Positions 23,712-35,208 of a DNA stretch of 64,000 nt are shown here, piece after piece. The DNA is from Nissolia schottii (Eukaryota; Streptophyta; Magnoliopsida; Fabales; Fabaceae): contig QANU01073784.1 in the NCBI GenBank assembly GCA_003254905.1, forward strand, positions 26,712-90,711. The letters run 5' to 3'. The stretch's first letter is position 1, and each line of letters starts with the position of its first letter. The notes below the pieces were generated by a model that worked only from the letters and a program-made list of their open reading frames with translations, was not told the origin of the DNA and did not search any database. A program made the position numbers and the translations under genes.

Positions 23712-25880
23712 CTGCCTCATTCTTCTTGAGAAATTTATTCTCTAAGAATGCAACATCTTTTGATTCGAATTTAGTTGTGCTCCCAATTTCCCTAAGGTTC
23801 TAAAACACTCAAGTCGGTTTTCTCCCAGTCCATAACTCATATGGAGTAGTGGCAACTGATTTCATAGGAACATATTTTAGGACATATGTTACAGTCAATA
23901 GAGCATCACCCCAATATGAGATATGCAACTGAACCTATGTCATCATAGACCTAACCATCTCAAGAAGCGTTCTATTTCACCTTTCCACAACACCATTTTG
24001 TTGTGGAGTGCTAGGAATAGTCGCTTGATGAACTTAACCTTTTTCAAAACATAACTCAAAAGTTGGACTGCAAGTATTTATGGCCTCGATCAGTTCGAAG
24101 AACATATTTCTTCTTGTCTAAGTAATTTTTCCCTGAGCTCATATAGCTTTTAAGGCAACTTAATGCCTTAGTTTTGTGAGAAAATAGGTAGACACCACTG
24201 TAACGAGTATCACGATCAATAAATGTGATGAAATAGTGCACTTCCATGCCTAGCCCTTACATTCGTGGGCCCGTAAATGACAAAATGGATTAATTGCAAA
24301 GCAAATTCGGTCCTCGTTGCTTAATCAAAAGGTTTTCAATTGAATTTTCCAGCTAGACAACATTCACAAGTAGACAAATCTTGTTTGATGTCGGAAAGCA
24401 AACCTTGTTTCGCTAACCGTTGCATCATTTTTTGGCCCTTGTGACCAAGTCTAGCATGCCATACCTTTCACCGTAATCAATATCATGAAAAGAGGAAAAC
24501 ATGGAAAAACTAACGTTGTTATAGATTCATTGTCCAAACCCATAACAATAAAAACTTTGATAACATAACCAAAATCATATAAAACTGAACTCTGAGTCAG
24601 TTTTATTGAGTTGTTGTGAAAGAGAAAATGATATAAAGCCATACCAAAAATAACATTTCGATGAATCTAAAGTGCATAGTGGACATCATGTAGGATAAGG
24701 TTGTTGGAAATTTATATTTCCAATAATTGTGGGCCCATAGTCATTAACGATTATATTAGCTATTTATTATATATGGCTTAATTCGGTGATCTAATTATTT
24801 GGTTAAAAGCCTTTTAGACTAAAGGAAAAGTGAATGTGGGCCCAAATGGATAGATACCACCAGTATTGGCCCATCAGGGGATAATGGGAACCCTGGTGAG
24901 CTTAAATACATGAGGAACGATTATGGTCCCCAATACACCAAATCGGAAAACGTTTCACTTCTCCCCATCTGGAAGAGAAACAGAAAGTCCCATTGAGGAA
25001 CTAAAGAGGTTTGGTTGAGGAAGACCCCGAAACCACTGTTCTCGTTCGTGATCAGTTGCGCCAAGGGATTCCTATCGCTAAACCATGGATTCAGGTATTT
25101 ATGCAATCCCTTTATCCTTAGTAATCTGACGTGATGTAATGATAAATTCTAACAAAGGTCTCAACTTCCACACAAGAATAACTTATGTGTTTTGATCCCC
25201 TTGATAACAACATTGGTGTTGTTGCCTACATATATCCTCTTTGCTCATTTTGAGATTTGCCAAAAATCAACAATGTCATTACGATCCTTAGTAGTGGGGG
25301 TCATTTCTCCTGAGTCTACAATCTACACAGGACAAGATTCAGTGAGAAAACAGATCTAGAAATGCAAAGTTCACTAGCAATTTGTTGATTCTCTATTATA
25401 GGCTTCTGGCTAGGCTAAACATGCCCCTTTTTTCCCCCAAATTATTTCTAAAAGAACCACGCTGTTGGTTGGAGGTTGCCATGTGCAACTCAGCTAGTGA
25501 CTCTCTTGCCTCTAGTCCATCCTCCTCTAGTTCGAGGAGTATCCAAACATCTTCCAGAGTGGTGATTTTGGGTTAAGTGCTTCTTCATATGCTCCCACGT
25601 ATTGGGCAAAGAGCAGACAATCCTTTGGATCTGGTACTCATTAGTTATGATGTTACCAAAATCTGTTAGAGAACACCTTGGTTTTAGACGTAGTTCTGAA
25701 TCCTATTCTCAAGGCATTCCAAAACTCCAGAGCACTTTGGTGATGTTCGAACTCCATTAGGTCATCATCCAAGGTGCTTAGCAATATAATGTGAGCTAAT
25801 GAGTTCTTCTTCTTCCAAGCTTCATAAGCACAATCCTACTTATGCTGGACCATGGTTATAGCTTCTCATTCATGACATGA
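23712..25880 (-). pseudogene. Ty1/copia gag-protease-integrase remnant
   Basis: Read right to left, the minus strand shows the copia gene order. 25880-25560 is gag-like (SLAHIILLSTLDDDLMEF and SALEFWNALR segments). Near 25320-25300 is a degenerate protease start (VDSGEM, family form VDSGAT). 24470-24350 is the pre-integrase zinc-binding region (WHARLGHKG..., CECCLAGKF). 24247-24056 is the integrase core start (YFITFIDRDTRY and LRTDRGHKY, with the first catalytic Asp region). 24030-23870 has the PQQNGVVER motif with the catalytic Glu. Stops and frameshifts are scattered, and reverse transcriptase and RNase H are missing. A solo LTR is inserted at 24702-25154. Confidence 0.75.
24702..25154. mobile_element. 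Solo LTR, 453 bp, with 5-bp target duplication
   Basis: It begins TGTTGGAAAT and ends ATTCTAACA, whose terminal bases form the short inverted repeat usual in LTRs (TG...CA). The exact 5-bp duplication AAGGT lies at 24697-24701 and 25155-25159. No internal region is present, so it is a solo LTR left by LTR-LTR recombination, inserted between the protease and pre-integrase parts of the older copia remnant. Confidence 0.85.
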
Positions 25881-26260
25881 TTTTGAGTCTCAAGAGCCTC
25901 TTGCTATTCCAGTATATACTAGATATCCGTTCTCCTGATCTCATAATTGTCACCATTGAGCTTCACCCTTTTGTTGATCTCAACAACAATGTTCTTGCAA
26001 AAAGTTGTCATTCTTTACACAAAAGAATGATTAATCAAGGATCAAACAAAAATCACGCAAGAGTTAATGTTCAGTATGCATACACATAACAACACTGAGC
26101 ATATATTGATTAAGTTAATAAACATTGACGCATAACCAGGAGTCAAAAGTTCACTATGTCCCCAATCATCGTCCAAAGTAAAATGCAATGTAAAAATTAA
26201 CAAAATCAAATATAACTGTCACGTTCTTTCTCTTCAAACAAATTGTCAAGCAAATTAAAA

Positions 26261-26658
26261 TGTTAAACAAATTAACACTTTAATTCATCATAAAATTAAA
26301 AAAAAATTATGCCAAACAAATTAACATAATAACTCTATATTAAACAGATTAACAAAGAAAATTTATTTTGAAAATAAATTTCATGTCAAACAAATTAACA
26401 TAAAAAATTCCATGTTAAACTAATTAAAATAAATAAATAAATTGTGTTAAACAAATTAACATTAAAAAATACCATGTTAAACGAATTAACCTAAAAAATT
26501 CTTATTTCATAAAATAATGGAGACATAAATATAAATACAAAATTTATATTTAATCATTAACCCTCATGACCAATTTTCTTTTATTATTGTGTTAAACAAA
26601 TTAACACCAAATAAATTTTAAATTTACATAAATTGTAATCATGTTAACCAAATTAACA
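26261..26658. repeat. Nine copies of the inverted-repeat motif TGTTAAACAAATTAACA
   Basis: Copies start at 26261, 26310, 26338, 26384, 26413, 26445, 26475, 26590 and 26642. The consensus TGTTAA-ACAAA-TTAACA has perfect 6-bp inverted arms, so each copy can form a small hairpin or bind a dimeric protein. Spacing is mostly 28-50 bp with one gap of 115 bp. The intervals are AT-rich and unrelated to each other, so the motif and not the spacer is conserved. No element ends were found around it. Confidence 0.75.
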
Positions 26659-28179
26659 CACACAAAAAAAAAATCAAACATGTGAATATAATATAATTAT
26701 TTCAAGTAACTAATACATGAAAAAGTTGGCGCTTATATACAAATACAAAATTTATATTTAAAATTCTTTGACTCATATAGTCAGTTTCTATTTATTAGGA
26801 ACAAAAAAAAAAACTAGGTCATAAGCCTAAAAAAAAAATCCTTTAACAGACATTAAAAAGAATGAAATCTGAAAAAAATGCTGGACCATATAAATGAGAA
26901 TCTCATATGGGTAGACCCACCATATTCCAACAAGGGGAAAGGATAGTAACAAGACGGTGAATTATAATGTTGTTGATCAAGACTCCATACAATTTGATGT
27001 TGATCAAGATTCCATACAATTTGATGAGGAATTGAGGATAAATATGAAGGTGCTGCCAAGAGGCCAGATTAATGCTGGTAGGCTAGATTTTTTTAGGGTA
27101 ATATATTACTTAAGTTGAAGAGAAAGCTAAAAGCTTGTCTTAATCAAGGATCAAGACAGGACATGTCTTTAGGCTCATGCCGGCTAAATTAGGTAACCAT
27201 TATTAGGATAAAAGGTAAAAAAACCACTATGAAGTGACAAAGTAAATCCTTACAAACAAACTGTTGAATTTTTGCAACAGACTAAGACTTAATATGATTG
27301 GCATTCACTTTAAGTTCTTTGTAAAGAAAACTGGTTTTCCTTCATCTATTTGTAAGATTATTTTTTAATCTTATGATAATATGGTCCATGTAACTAATAG
27401 TAGTACTAACTCTAATAAAAAAGAATTAAGATGATGACAATTAATTCTATAAAAAATGATAGAATTAGTGGAGGGTATTTTGGTAAAATCGACCATCCCC
27501 TCTCCCTTATAAATTAGATGACAGTTACTCAAAGAAAAACAATGATTTACAAACGATTCAAAAATCATTAGGATTTGGGGTCTGTCTTAGGAAAACGCTC
27601 TTCTTACACTTGAAAAGATCAAAAGGAAGAGATGGAAAAAGAATTAATTGATTCAATCATGATATGAATTCGAGTATGTTGTTCTTATCCTTAATCTCGT
27701 TATATAGTGTGATAATCATGAATTTCAAGATCCAAATTCAATGGTTATTTTTTGGTTATGGAAAATTGCAACCTTATACTATTAATATATTGATTAATGT
27801 TACATATGATGTCTACTTGTCAAACCTTCGTCTTAACTATCTCAATTATACATCATTCTTGACCATCTTTACTAATTACAGCGACAACTTATGATAAACA
27901 CCATCATCTGGTATTCCCTTCGTTCCTAAGACATATCTTTGTCTGAACCCTTCTACTCTTTTAGATAACAAACTCCAATTTTTCTCTACCAGCAAAATCA
28001 CGTGCCCACTTCTCCCTAGGATAAAAAAGAAAAAAAGAGGGACAATCAACAAATTCAGCTGCTAAGGCTAGCTTAATACTTAATAGGAAATGATTACTAT
28101 TTGATTATGTAGTTTTTCTTACACTAGCTTGGTCTAAAAACATGGTATTTTCATTTTCATTTTCATTTTTTTTCAGGTA
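26659..28179. other. Intergenic, apart from a 27-bp tandem duplication
   Basis: AT-rich DNA downstream of the aquaporin gene. Apart from the direct duplication at 26971-27024, no gene, RNA or element end is supported. Confidence 0.5.
26971..27024. repeat. 27-bp tandem duplication
   Basis: The 27-bp unit beginning TGTTGATCAAG (26971-26997) is repeated head to tail at 26998-27024 with a single difference (GACTCC against GATTCC). Confidence 0.9.
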
Positions 28180-30652
28180 CTAACTTGCGCAGAAGGGTAT
28201 GGGGTGGCCAACATCACTGATGTTTGGGGAGGACAAATTGCTACAAGATTGGTCCTTAAGGCGAAGGAGCCGAAGCGCTTGAGCTCCGGCTACAGCTCCA
28301 GTAGTTGGGGCTATGATGTATATCCAGATGTCCTTGAATTTCCATGCGAGAATTGCTGGACCCAATGATCTTGCAGGGTTCATTGATCCACCTGATACTG
28401 GTCTGCAATGAGAAAAACAAATGACTTTGTTATTAGAAAAAGAGAAAAAGTTTAGAGCCTGTTTGGTTTCTGTTTTTAGTTCTTGTTTCAATTGGTTTAA
28501 TGTTTTTTTCATTTTCTGGATTTTATGAGGAAAAAAAAGTGAAAAATAAGAAATAAAAACAAGAAACATGGTTTTCTTATTTTTTACTATTTCCTTTGCA
28601 AAATTATGAAAAATAAGGAATAATTGAAAACAGGAAATGAAAACAAAAACTAAACACACTCTATCCATTTACTTTCATATTTTCTTCTTTGATTTCCGAG
28701 TTTTCAAATTTAGTTACAAATTTGCCACATTGTTTTCATTTTTTTTTTCTTGTTTTCAGTAATTTGTGAAAGACATTGAAAACTGAATGAAAATTATATT
28801 CCACTGTTACTTCCCAAAATATGATAGAATAAAGAACAAAAACAGAGTGTTAGCTTTGTAACTAAAAGTCTAAAACTGAACAACAGAAATGAAAATCCGA
28901 AAGATATTCTGAAACTAAATAGATCCTAACTAAAATGAGAATTTGTTTAAGGATTCGATGGTTGGCACCCTGTGATTAGTACAGCAAGCCCAATTGCTAC
29001 TCCAGCAACAAAGCCAGATAAATGGCCTACCTGCATAGTGTTATCAACTTTCAGCTTGTAGAATAAAAAAAATTGATTTTCAAGTTCATTATTAAGGGAA
29101 ATCAATAAATTATGTGTTTTTTTTCTTCTTTTCCTTACTGATTGATATTCACATGTCAAAGCTGCAACCAGGAACATAATGATGAAAGTTGCAATAACCT
29201 CAACCCAAAAGGCAGAGTTGCACCCTTGGAGTGGCCTTGTCATCATAACATCTGATTTGATGCCATAGACGAGGCCACCTATAAATGTCCCCAACACAGA
29301 ACCTAGTACTTGTGCTGTTATGTAAATTGGAACCTGTTCAAGAAAAAACAAAAAGGGGAAAGGGTATGAAGTCATAAACTAATCAATTATGTTAGCCAGG
29401 GTTTTAAATTGTGGCTACGGCTAACATTTTTGCTATTACGACATGAAACTTTTACTTGGTTACAACCTAAAAGTGAGCATGTTGCGATACAGCCTAATGC
29501 GACCAATTTTTGTGAATTAGAATCTCAATAAAATTGTAGTGCGATGCGATTGTGACGGTGACCTCTACTGCAATATTGCAGCCGCATCGCATGATGAGGT
29601 CTGTAATTTAAAACCTTGCTACCTAAATTATTTTTAATCAAGGGATTTTGCTCTTAGTTTTTTAATTTAGGCACCTTGAACCATGGGATGTGGCCAATTG
29701 TTGCAAAGGCCATCGTCACAGCCGGGTTGACATGGGCACAAGATATTGGCCCTATTGAGAAAATTATCACAATTACTGTTAATCCTGCTGTAGCTGCATA
29801 CTCCAGAAGTCCCACTTCACCATTTTGGAATTGTGTGCTTGCAATGATTCCACAAACACAAAACATCAAAATAAAAGTGCCCAACGCCTCTGCCATGACC
29901 TGTATGACAGAAGAACTTAGATTTTGATATTATCAAACATTATAGTGTTTTGTTTATTCATGACAATATAACAAGCAGAATATTTGGTTTATGTTAGGAT
30001 CATGTTTCAATTATTTTACATTTTTCACAAGGTTTTGCTTAACATATTGATGACTACTATCCTTCTCTCATTACTAATTGTCCATATGGCTGCTATATTT
30101 CATTCAATGCTTTTCACCCTACACTTTTCAGTTTTGACATTTCTTGAATTGTCATGAGTGTTACATTGTGGGTTGAAATTTTTCCTAGATCAAATCAAAA
30201 GAATTATCACAAATGAGAAGAAGGCTGCACTCTAAATACACTAATAAAGTTGAATATCTTTCTGGTACATGAGAAAGTTGAATACTAAACATAAGTCATG
30301 GCGTAACGATAAGATTGCTTCAGCCTCATGATCAGATTGTCACAAGTTCAAATCCTAAAAATAGTACCTCTAATAGTAAGAGTATAAAGCTATGCATCCC
30401 CATACCCTATCAGATGGGAGCCTTATGCATTGGACCACCCTATGAGAAAGTTGAATATACTCTTACCATGCGAGCGAAGTTGAGGTCAATTTTGACAGGC
30501 GAGGATTGAAAAGCATAATTGCTACCCAAAAGATATAAATGCTTTGATTTTGTAGCGCTATACCCAATCTCCTTATCATCCCCAGAGAGGCCACTGCTCG
30601 ATGCATAATTTGAGACATCAAGAGATGGTTGATTTTCAAACATGTCTGTCAT
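28180..30652 (-). CDS. NIP7-1: Aquaporin of the NIP7;1 type, five exons
   Basis: A nodulin-26-like intrinsic protein, a six-helix channel of the plasma membrane; the Arabidopsis NIP7;1 relative is an anther boric-acid channel (family knowledge). Exons: 30652-30467, 29899-29675, 29333-29139, 29030-28969, 28402-28180; all introns are GT-AG and phases sum to 891 nt, or 296 aa plus stop. The two pore motifs are NPA at 120-122 and NPA at 231-233, the second followed by the selectivity-filter Arg 234. Helix 2 has LLEYAATAGL (93-102): Ala 100 sits at the first ar/R filter position, where NOD26-type NIPs have Trp, and Tyr 96 matches the unusual pore Tyr 81 recalled for Arabidopsis NIP7;1. Odd point: the usual GHISGAH before the first NPA reads GPISCAH (Pro 113, Cys 116). 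I chose the ATG at 30652, the first in frame. Intron 1 holds a SINE and intron 2 a MITE; the coding frame is undamaged. Subfamily assignment rests on remembered sequence. Confidence 0.92.
29397..29618. mobile_element. MITE in aquaporin intron 2, 222 bp
   Basis: The start is CAGGGTTTTAAATTGTGG. The end is CTGTAATTTAAAACCTTG, with reverse complement CAAGGTTTTAAATTACAG: an 18-bp terminal inverted repeat with a few mismatches. The ends resemble those of the hAT element at 48567 (CAGTGTATTTAAATTGCA). The interior has GCGATGCGATTG-type motifs. No clear target duplication is visible, so the insertion is older or the ends are eroded. Confidence 0.6.
30285..30441 (+). mobile_element. Au-like SINE in aquaporin intron 1, 16-bp target duplication
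   Basis: The tRNA-related head 'catggcgtaacgataag' (A-box-like) and 'acaagttcaaatcct' (B-box-like) is followed by a body ending in GATGGGAGCCTTATGCATTG, close to the end of plant Au SINEs. An exact 16-bp duplication, ATGAGAAAGTTGAATA, flanks it at 30269-30284 and 30442-30457. The right copy ends 9 bp from the first base of intron 1 (30466) of the oppositely oriented aquaporin gene. Confidence 0.8.
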
Positions 30653-30737
30653 GATCAAACTATGAAGTCCTCAACACAAAGCTAATTTTCTAAACAATAA
30701 TATTTCTCTCAATTAAGCCTTTAGTGTGACTTCTCAA

Positions 30738-30756
30738 TATATGTATATAATAAGTG
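30738..30756 (-). promoter_or_regulatory. NIP7-1: TATA-like element of the aquaporin gene
   Basis: On the minus strand TTATTATATACATATATTG lies about 85-105 nt upstream of the chosen ATG, a fitting place for a TATA box. No other promoter element could be assigned. Confidence 0.4.
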
Positions 30757-30914
30757 CAAAGCACATGTTGCCCTTAGAATAGTTCAGTTTCTCTCATTCC
30801 ATGGAACAGTCATGATACAACAATCCGGGGGAAGTTTAACTATGGTTGGAACCTTTTGTTGCTCACACTTTTTTGGCTTCTTAAATGTGCTTTTTTTTTT
30901 TTTTTGAGAGGGGG

Positions 30915-31300
30915 AATCTATCACACACACGGTTCTTGTGTTTCAAGAAATTTGTGCTTGTTAACTGCTCCAAGTTAAAAGGTCAACCATTATCTTCCTA
31001 CAAATGTAAACCTTTATCAATCTCCTCTTTTAGAATCCAAACTATAAGCTGTATCTCAACCACATCCTTACTATTTTTAATACTATGTTTTATTTCTTCT
31101 TATTCTAGCTTTCAATTTACCCATTTCTGTTTTACTTCAATGAGAAAATAACATGTTCATGTTTGAAGTGGTTCAACAGAAAGTTTTAGTTATAGGTCAT
31201 GCCAACGAAGAAACCTATGGCCATGATGTTATATGTTTAGTTTCTATGAATGATATTGGGCATATCTTCTTTCTAGTGTTATGTAATGAATATGAAAAAA
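30915..31300 (+). repeat. Dispersed repeat, copy A
   Basis: This stretch recurs in the same orientation at 46625-47300. Shared runs include 'aatttgtgcttgtta.ctgctccaagtta', 'aatccaaactataagct', 'tttaatactatg.tttatttctt' and 'catgtttgaagtgg'. It has no convincing coding frame and no recognised TE ends. Confidence 0.7.
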
Positions 31301-32727
31301 AAAAACCTTTACAACCAACAAACCATATTGTTCTGTACAAAAACAATTGTGAGAACCAATACAATGAATATGTGATGCCTCATATTATTATGGACACATG
31401 ACATTGCTGACGTCACACCCTATTGGTCACATCAACAATTAACCGAGGCTCCTTAACGATGAAGACCAAAACCAGATTTTTTTGATATTTTAGATCAAAT
31501 TAAAAATAGTTAGGGATAAATCTTGAGAATTTGTTAAAGACCTGAAAACATATTTAAACCTTACTCAAAATAATGAGTACTTTGAATTAGAAACTATCCA
31601 TTTTCAAAAGTTTGTCAAAATCCAAATAAATATATGGTTTTCACTTTGTATGGCATCCAATTAATTTAAAGCTTAACCAAATTCTAACTTGAGTTAAAGA
31701 AGCTTTCTACCTTTAATTGGCTTGCCAGGTCTAATTACCATACCTATTTGCTATTGATAAACCACAATCAAACATAGAGTCTTTGTGAGTGCTCTCGTTA
31801 TTACTACTAGTCTAGTACATCATTTGTTATGAATGATTTGGGAACTCAATCCTATATCTCCTAACCCAAAAAATAAAAATCTACCTTAGTAGAATTTTTT
31901 TTCACATATAATTTTTTCATAGTTTAAGATTTTAAAAGAAAACAAAAATTAAGGATTTCAAAACAAACAAAACATTCAATATGGACATTGACCGGGGGCA
32001 CAATATTATAACTCCAAGATGATGAACAATAAGCAATAACGAGCTTGTGCTAGAGAAGACATTGCTAGCAATTTCAAATTTTCAAGAGAAACGTGTTAGT
32101 TTTGTGGGTTAGGAAAGAGAATTAAGAGTTTAGAGGTATGGGTGTAAATAGGTCAGACCAGTTCTCAAGAGGCTTGTGGTTTGATCTTATTAAACAAGTT
32201 AGATTAAAAAATTTTAAAAAGCATTTTTTAATTAAAAATGTTATGTTATAGGTGGTAAACAAAAGTTCATACATACAATAAGCTGATATATTTATATTTA
32301 TTATTTTTTATAAATTTATTATTAATATTATTTTTATTTATTATTATTATGTTAATAAAAATTAAGCTTCAGACTTTTTAGACTTTGATCTTTTTAAAAA
32401 TAGGTTTTAACTTTTGTAAAAATAGGTTGACCTTTTTAGAAATAGTTGTTGACTTGTAAAAATTATTTTTTTTAAAAAAAATAGCGTGCGTAGTATTGAA
32501 ATTAATTTGATTTTAAATCAAATATTGTGTTTAATTGTTTAAAAAAATAAGAGTTCGTTTTATTTACAAATTTCAAGAGATTTCATTTCTTTTAATTTTG
32601 AAATTGATAAGAATTAATGAGAATTGATTTAATTTTCACTTAAATTAAATCAATTCTTAACTTTAATTGTTGCAAACACAATGTCTAAGTTGAGATTAAA
32701 GATAAGAATATGTTTAATAACTCTTAT
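31301..32727. other. Intergenic, no feature firmly supported
   Basis: Very AT-rich. 'gggtgtaaataggtcagaccag' near 32143 resembles the left end of a hAT MITE, but no matching right end was found. Confidence 0.45.
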
Positions 32728-32970
32728 CTTTAATCAATTCAAATATTATTTTATCAAATTATCCCAAAGATAAGATATAAATTATAAATCAAATCGTGTA
32801 AAAAAAATTATAAATCAAATCAATTTCAACTCTCCCAAAACAAAACACCAGATTATTGTAACCTTTAATCAATTCAAATATTATTTTATCAAATTATTCC
32901 AAAGATAAGATCTAAATTATAAATCAAATCAATTTCAACTCTCCCAAAACAAAACCCCAAACTATTGCAA
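32728..32970. repeat. Tandem duplication of about 110-135 bp
   Basis: The run from 'ctttaatcaattcaaatatt' at 32728 is repeated from 32863 with few changes, through 'aaagataagat.taaattataaatcaaatc' and 'aatttcaactctcccaaaac'. The first copy carries an extra internal duplication of 'attataaatcaaatc' (32800-32822). Confidence 0.8.
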
Positions 32971-32992
32971 GCCATTAATTTTGAGTTTTGAT

Positions 32993-33411
32993 GTAAGAAA
33001 CACGGACACTAACACAGACACGGAAAACGACACACCACGTGACACGGTGATATACTAATTACAAAATTTTACAGGATACGGACACAACATATATATGTAG
33101 AAAATTAAATATTAATAATAATGTCATAATATTTTTATTGATACCAAATTACTAATTTTTAATAGTTTCCAAACACCTTTTTAAGGATATGGAATATTCA
33201 AGATATTTTTATGTATCAGTACTTTGCTAATTTTCTATAGGTCCATATTATTATAAATTATTTAGTATTTATAATATTTTTCCTTGGGCATGACATGAAC
33301 ACAACTCAAACTTTTAGATGTATGCGACAGGTGTGTTGAACTAGTGTTTTCGTGTGTGCAGTGTGTTGTACACGAGGACACGACATTCTCATGAAGTGTC
33401 TGTGCTTCTTA
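32993..33411. mobile_element. Probable MITE, 419 bp
   Basis: The left end TAAGAAACACGGACACT matches the reverse complement of the right end, TAAGAAGCACAGACACT, at 15 of 17 positions. Further GACACGG and ACACGAGG motifs recur inside both arms. No target duplication could be settled, so the superfamily is open (MULE-like or hAT-like). Confidence 0.55.
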
Positions 33412-34199
33412 GGTTCCAACCCTTCAAAGAAGGGGTTTTGCTATGTGAACAACGAAAATGCACAATAAAAACAGACAGCGGATTGAAAAAATAAAACGTC
33501 TCACATTCTCTCTCTTCAGCTCTCACTTTTCTTCCACGCTTGTGTAAATCACTCGCATTATTCTTGTGCATTAAAAAAATAAAGAAACCAACAAAATAAT
33601 AAGCAATCCAACATATGTAAACCAAAAAACTAACAACCTAACACAGATAAATCAATACGTTAAAACAATAACAAATAATAAAAATAAACCAATATTAGTT
33701 GTGTTGGTTTTTTTTCTCAGAGTTTCTCTAATGCAATAATGTTGGTTTCTTTTACAAGTACTATGTAAACAAATAAACCAACACCGTAACAGAGAAACCA
33801 ACATGCTAAAACAATAACAAATAAACAAAAATAAGTCAGTATCTTACATCACAAACACTAACCTATCAAAATAGAAACTTACATCTAAGAACAAGAATCG
33901 CAAAACAGATAAACCAACACACTAATAGTGGCAAACCAGCATTGTTGACTTGGGGAAACAAATATCTTAAAACTAACAAATTACTAACATAAAACAGGGA
34001 AACAACATCCTACACAAATAAATCAGCCTACAAAATCAAACAAAAAGAAGGAAAAAGAGAGAGGGGGGCAACAGAGTGAAGAAATACTTTTTTTAATAAG
34101 AGAGTTTTGTTTTTTTAAGCATGTTGTCAAATTTCATTGTGAATTTTTGTTGTTCCCCTGTCATTCCTCTTAAAGAAGTCCCTTCTTTTCTCTTGAACC
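33412..34199. other. Intergenic with weak direct repeats
   Basis: 'taaaacaataacaaataa' occurs at about 33661 and 33814, and 'aaccaaca' motifs are frequent. It leads into the F-box stub at 34200, so its right part may be that stub's former promoter. Confidence 0.4.
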
Positions 34200-34292
34200 A
34201 TGTCCTCCTCTGTTACAGGCGCAATAAAGAAACACCACAAAGCTCGCGATTTTACAGCAGACAACGACGACGTTGATAGGATCAGCATTTAA
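34200..34292 (+). pseudogene. F-box gene N-terminal stub
   Basis: A 30-codon frame starting ACCATGTCCTCC and running to a stop in ATTTAA. Its start region (MSSSVT) and its end (DNDDVDRIS) match the N-terminus before the F-box in the intact gene at 43504 (DNGDVDSIS) and in the pseudogene at 53620 (ENDDVDMIK). Similarity ends exactly where the F-box helix should begin. The following DNA is unrelated and soon becomes Sirevirus 3' interior, so the rest of the gene was lost, perhaps with the retrotransposon insertion. It is not expected to be functional. Confidence 0.65.
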
Positions 34293-35010
34293 CAAAACCC
34301 TTGATAAAAGAAGATTTTTATAAAATTAGAAGAGAATTAGGTATTTTAGATGAGACTGATATATGCTAAGCAGTTTATGTTTGATTATCTTTCCATGATT
34401 GCTTAAATTGATTGACATATGATTGGTTGTTTGAACTGTTTGATAACATATGATAATTTCACTGTTTTTATTTATACTGTTGTTCCCTATACAATTGTTT
34501 TGGATATTCTATTTGTGATCTTTTTTCTTGTTTTTGATGATGTCAAAAAGGGGGAGAAATGTATCGTTTGGTATTGCTTGGTTCTGTTTTACACAGGGGG
34601 AGAAATCAAAAGAAACCAAGGAAGGTCAGGTCGTCCAAAATACAGGGGGAGCACTCCAATCAAAAAATTCAACTTTCAAGATGATTTTGTCATCATCAAA
34701 AAGGGGGAGAATGTGAAGAAGATCCTCTCTCTAACCTTGATGGCGAGGTTTTGATGAAGACAAGAACATCAACAAAAAGCAAGAAAAAGGCAAAGGCACA
34801 ACCGAAGAACTAAAGAGCTCAACCGGTCAAGTTATTAAAGGTTCAAGTGTTTTTACCTTAGAGTTTAATAGTTAGCACTTGTTTATGATAGTATGGTTAA
34901 TAGCTCATAAGGTTTTCATTCTAACAAGCCTAACATCTTTCCTAAAACCTAAAATCAATTAGCAACACTTTTCTAGGGTTTGCAACACTTGGAAAACACT
35001 TTGCTGAGTG

Positions 35011-35208
35011 AGTAACAGATTACAGGATTTCAGTAATCGATTACAGAAGTTAAGTAATCGATTACAAGCTTTAAAAATTTGAAAATTTGGCAAATGTTGT
35101 GTGTGTAATCGATTACATATTTGAAGTAATCGATTACCACCACACAAAATTTGAAAATTGGCAACGGTTATGAGTGTAATCGATTATCACACTTGTTTAA
35201 TCGATTAC
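35011..35208. repeat. Palindrome array GTAATCGATTAC
   Basis: Perfect copies lie at 35033, 35054, 35105 and 35126, and near-perfect ones at 35176 (GTAATCGATTAT) and 35197 (TTAATCGATTAC). A weaker copy is at 35011. Each perfect copy is fully self-complementary over 12 bp. They lie in U3, 90-290 bp upstream of the TATA box, so binding sites for a dimeric transcription factor are a reasonable guess. Confidence 0.85.

Noticed and set aside
28180..28668. 162-aa minus-strand frame at the aquaporin 3' end
   Set aside because: Only its last 74 codons are exon 5; the rest reads back into intron 4.
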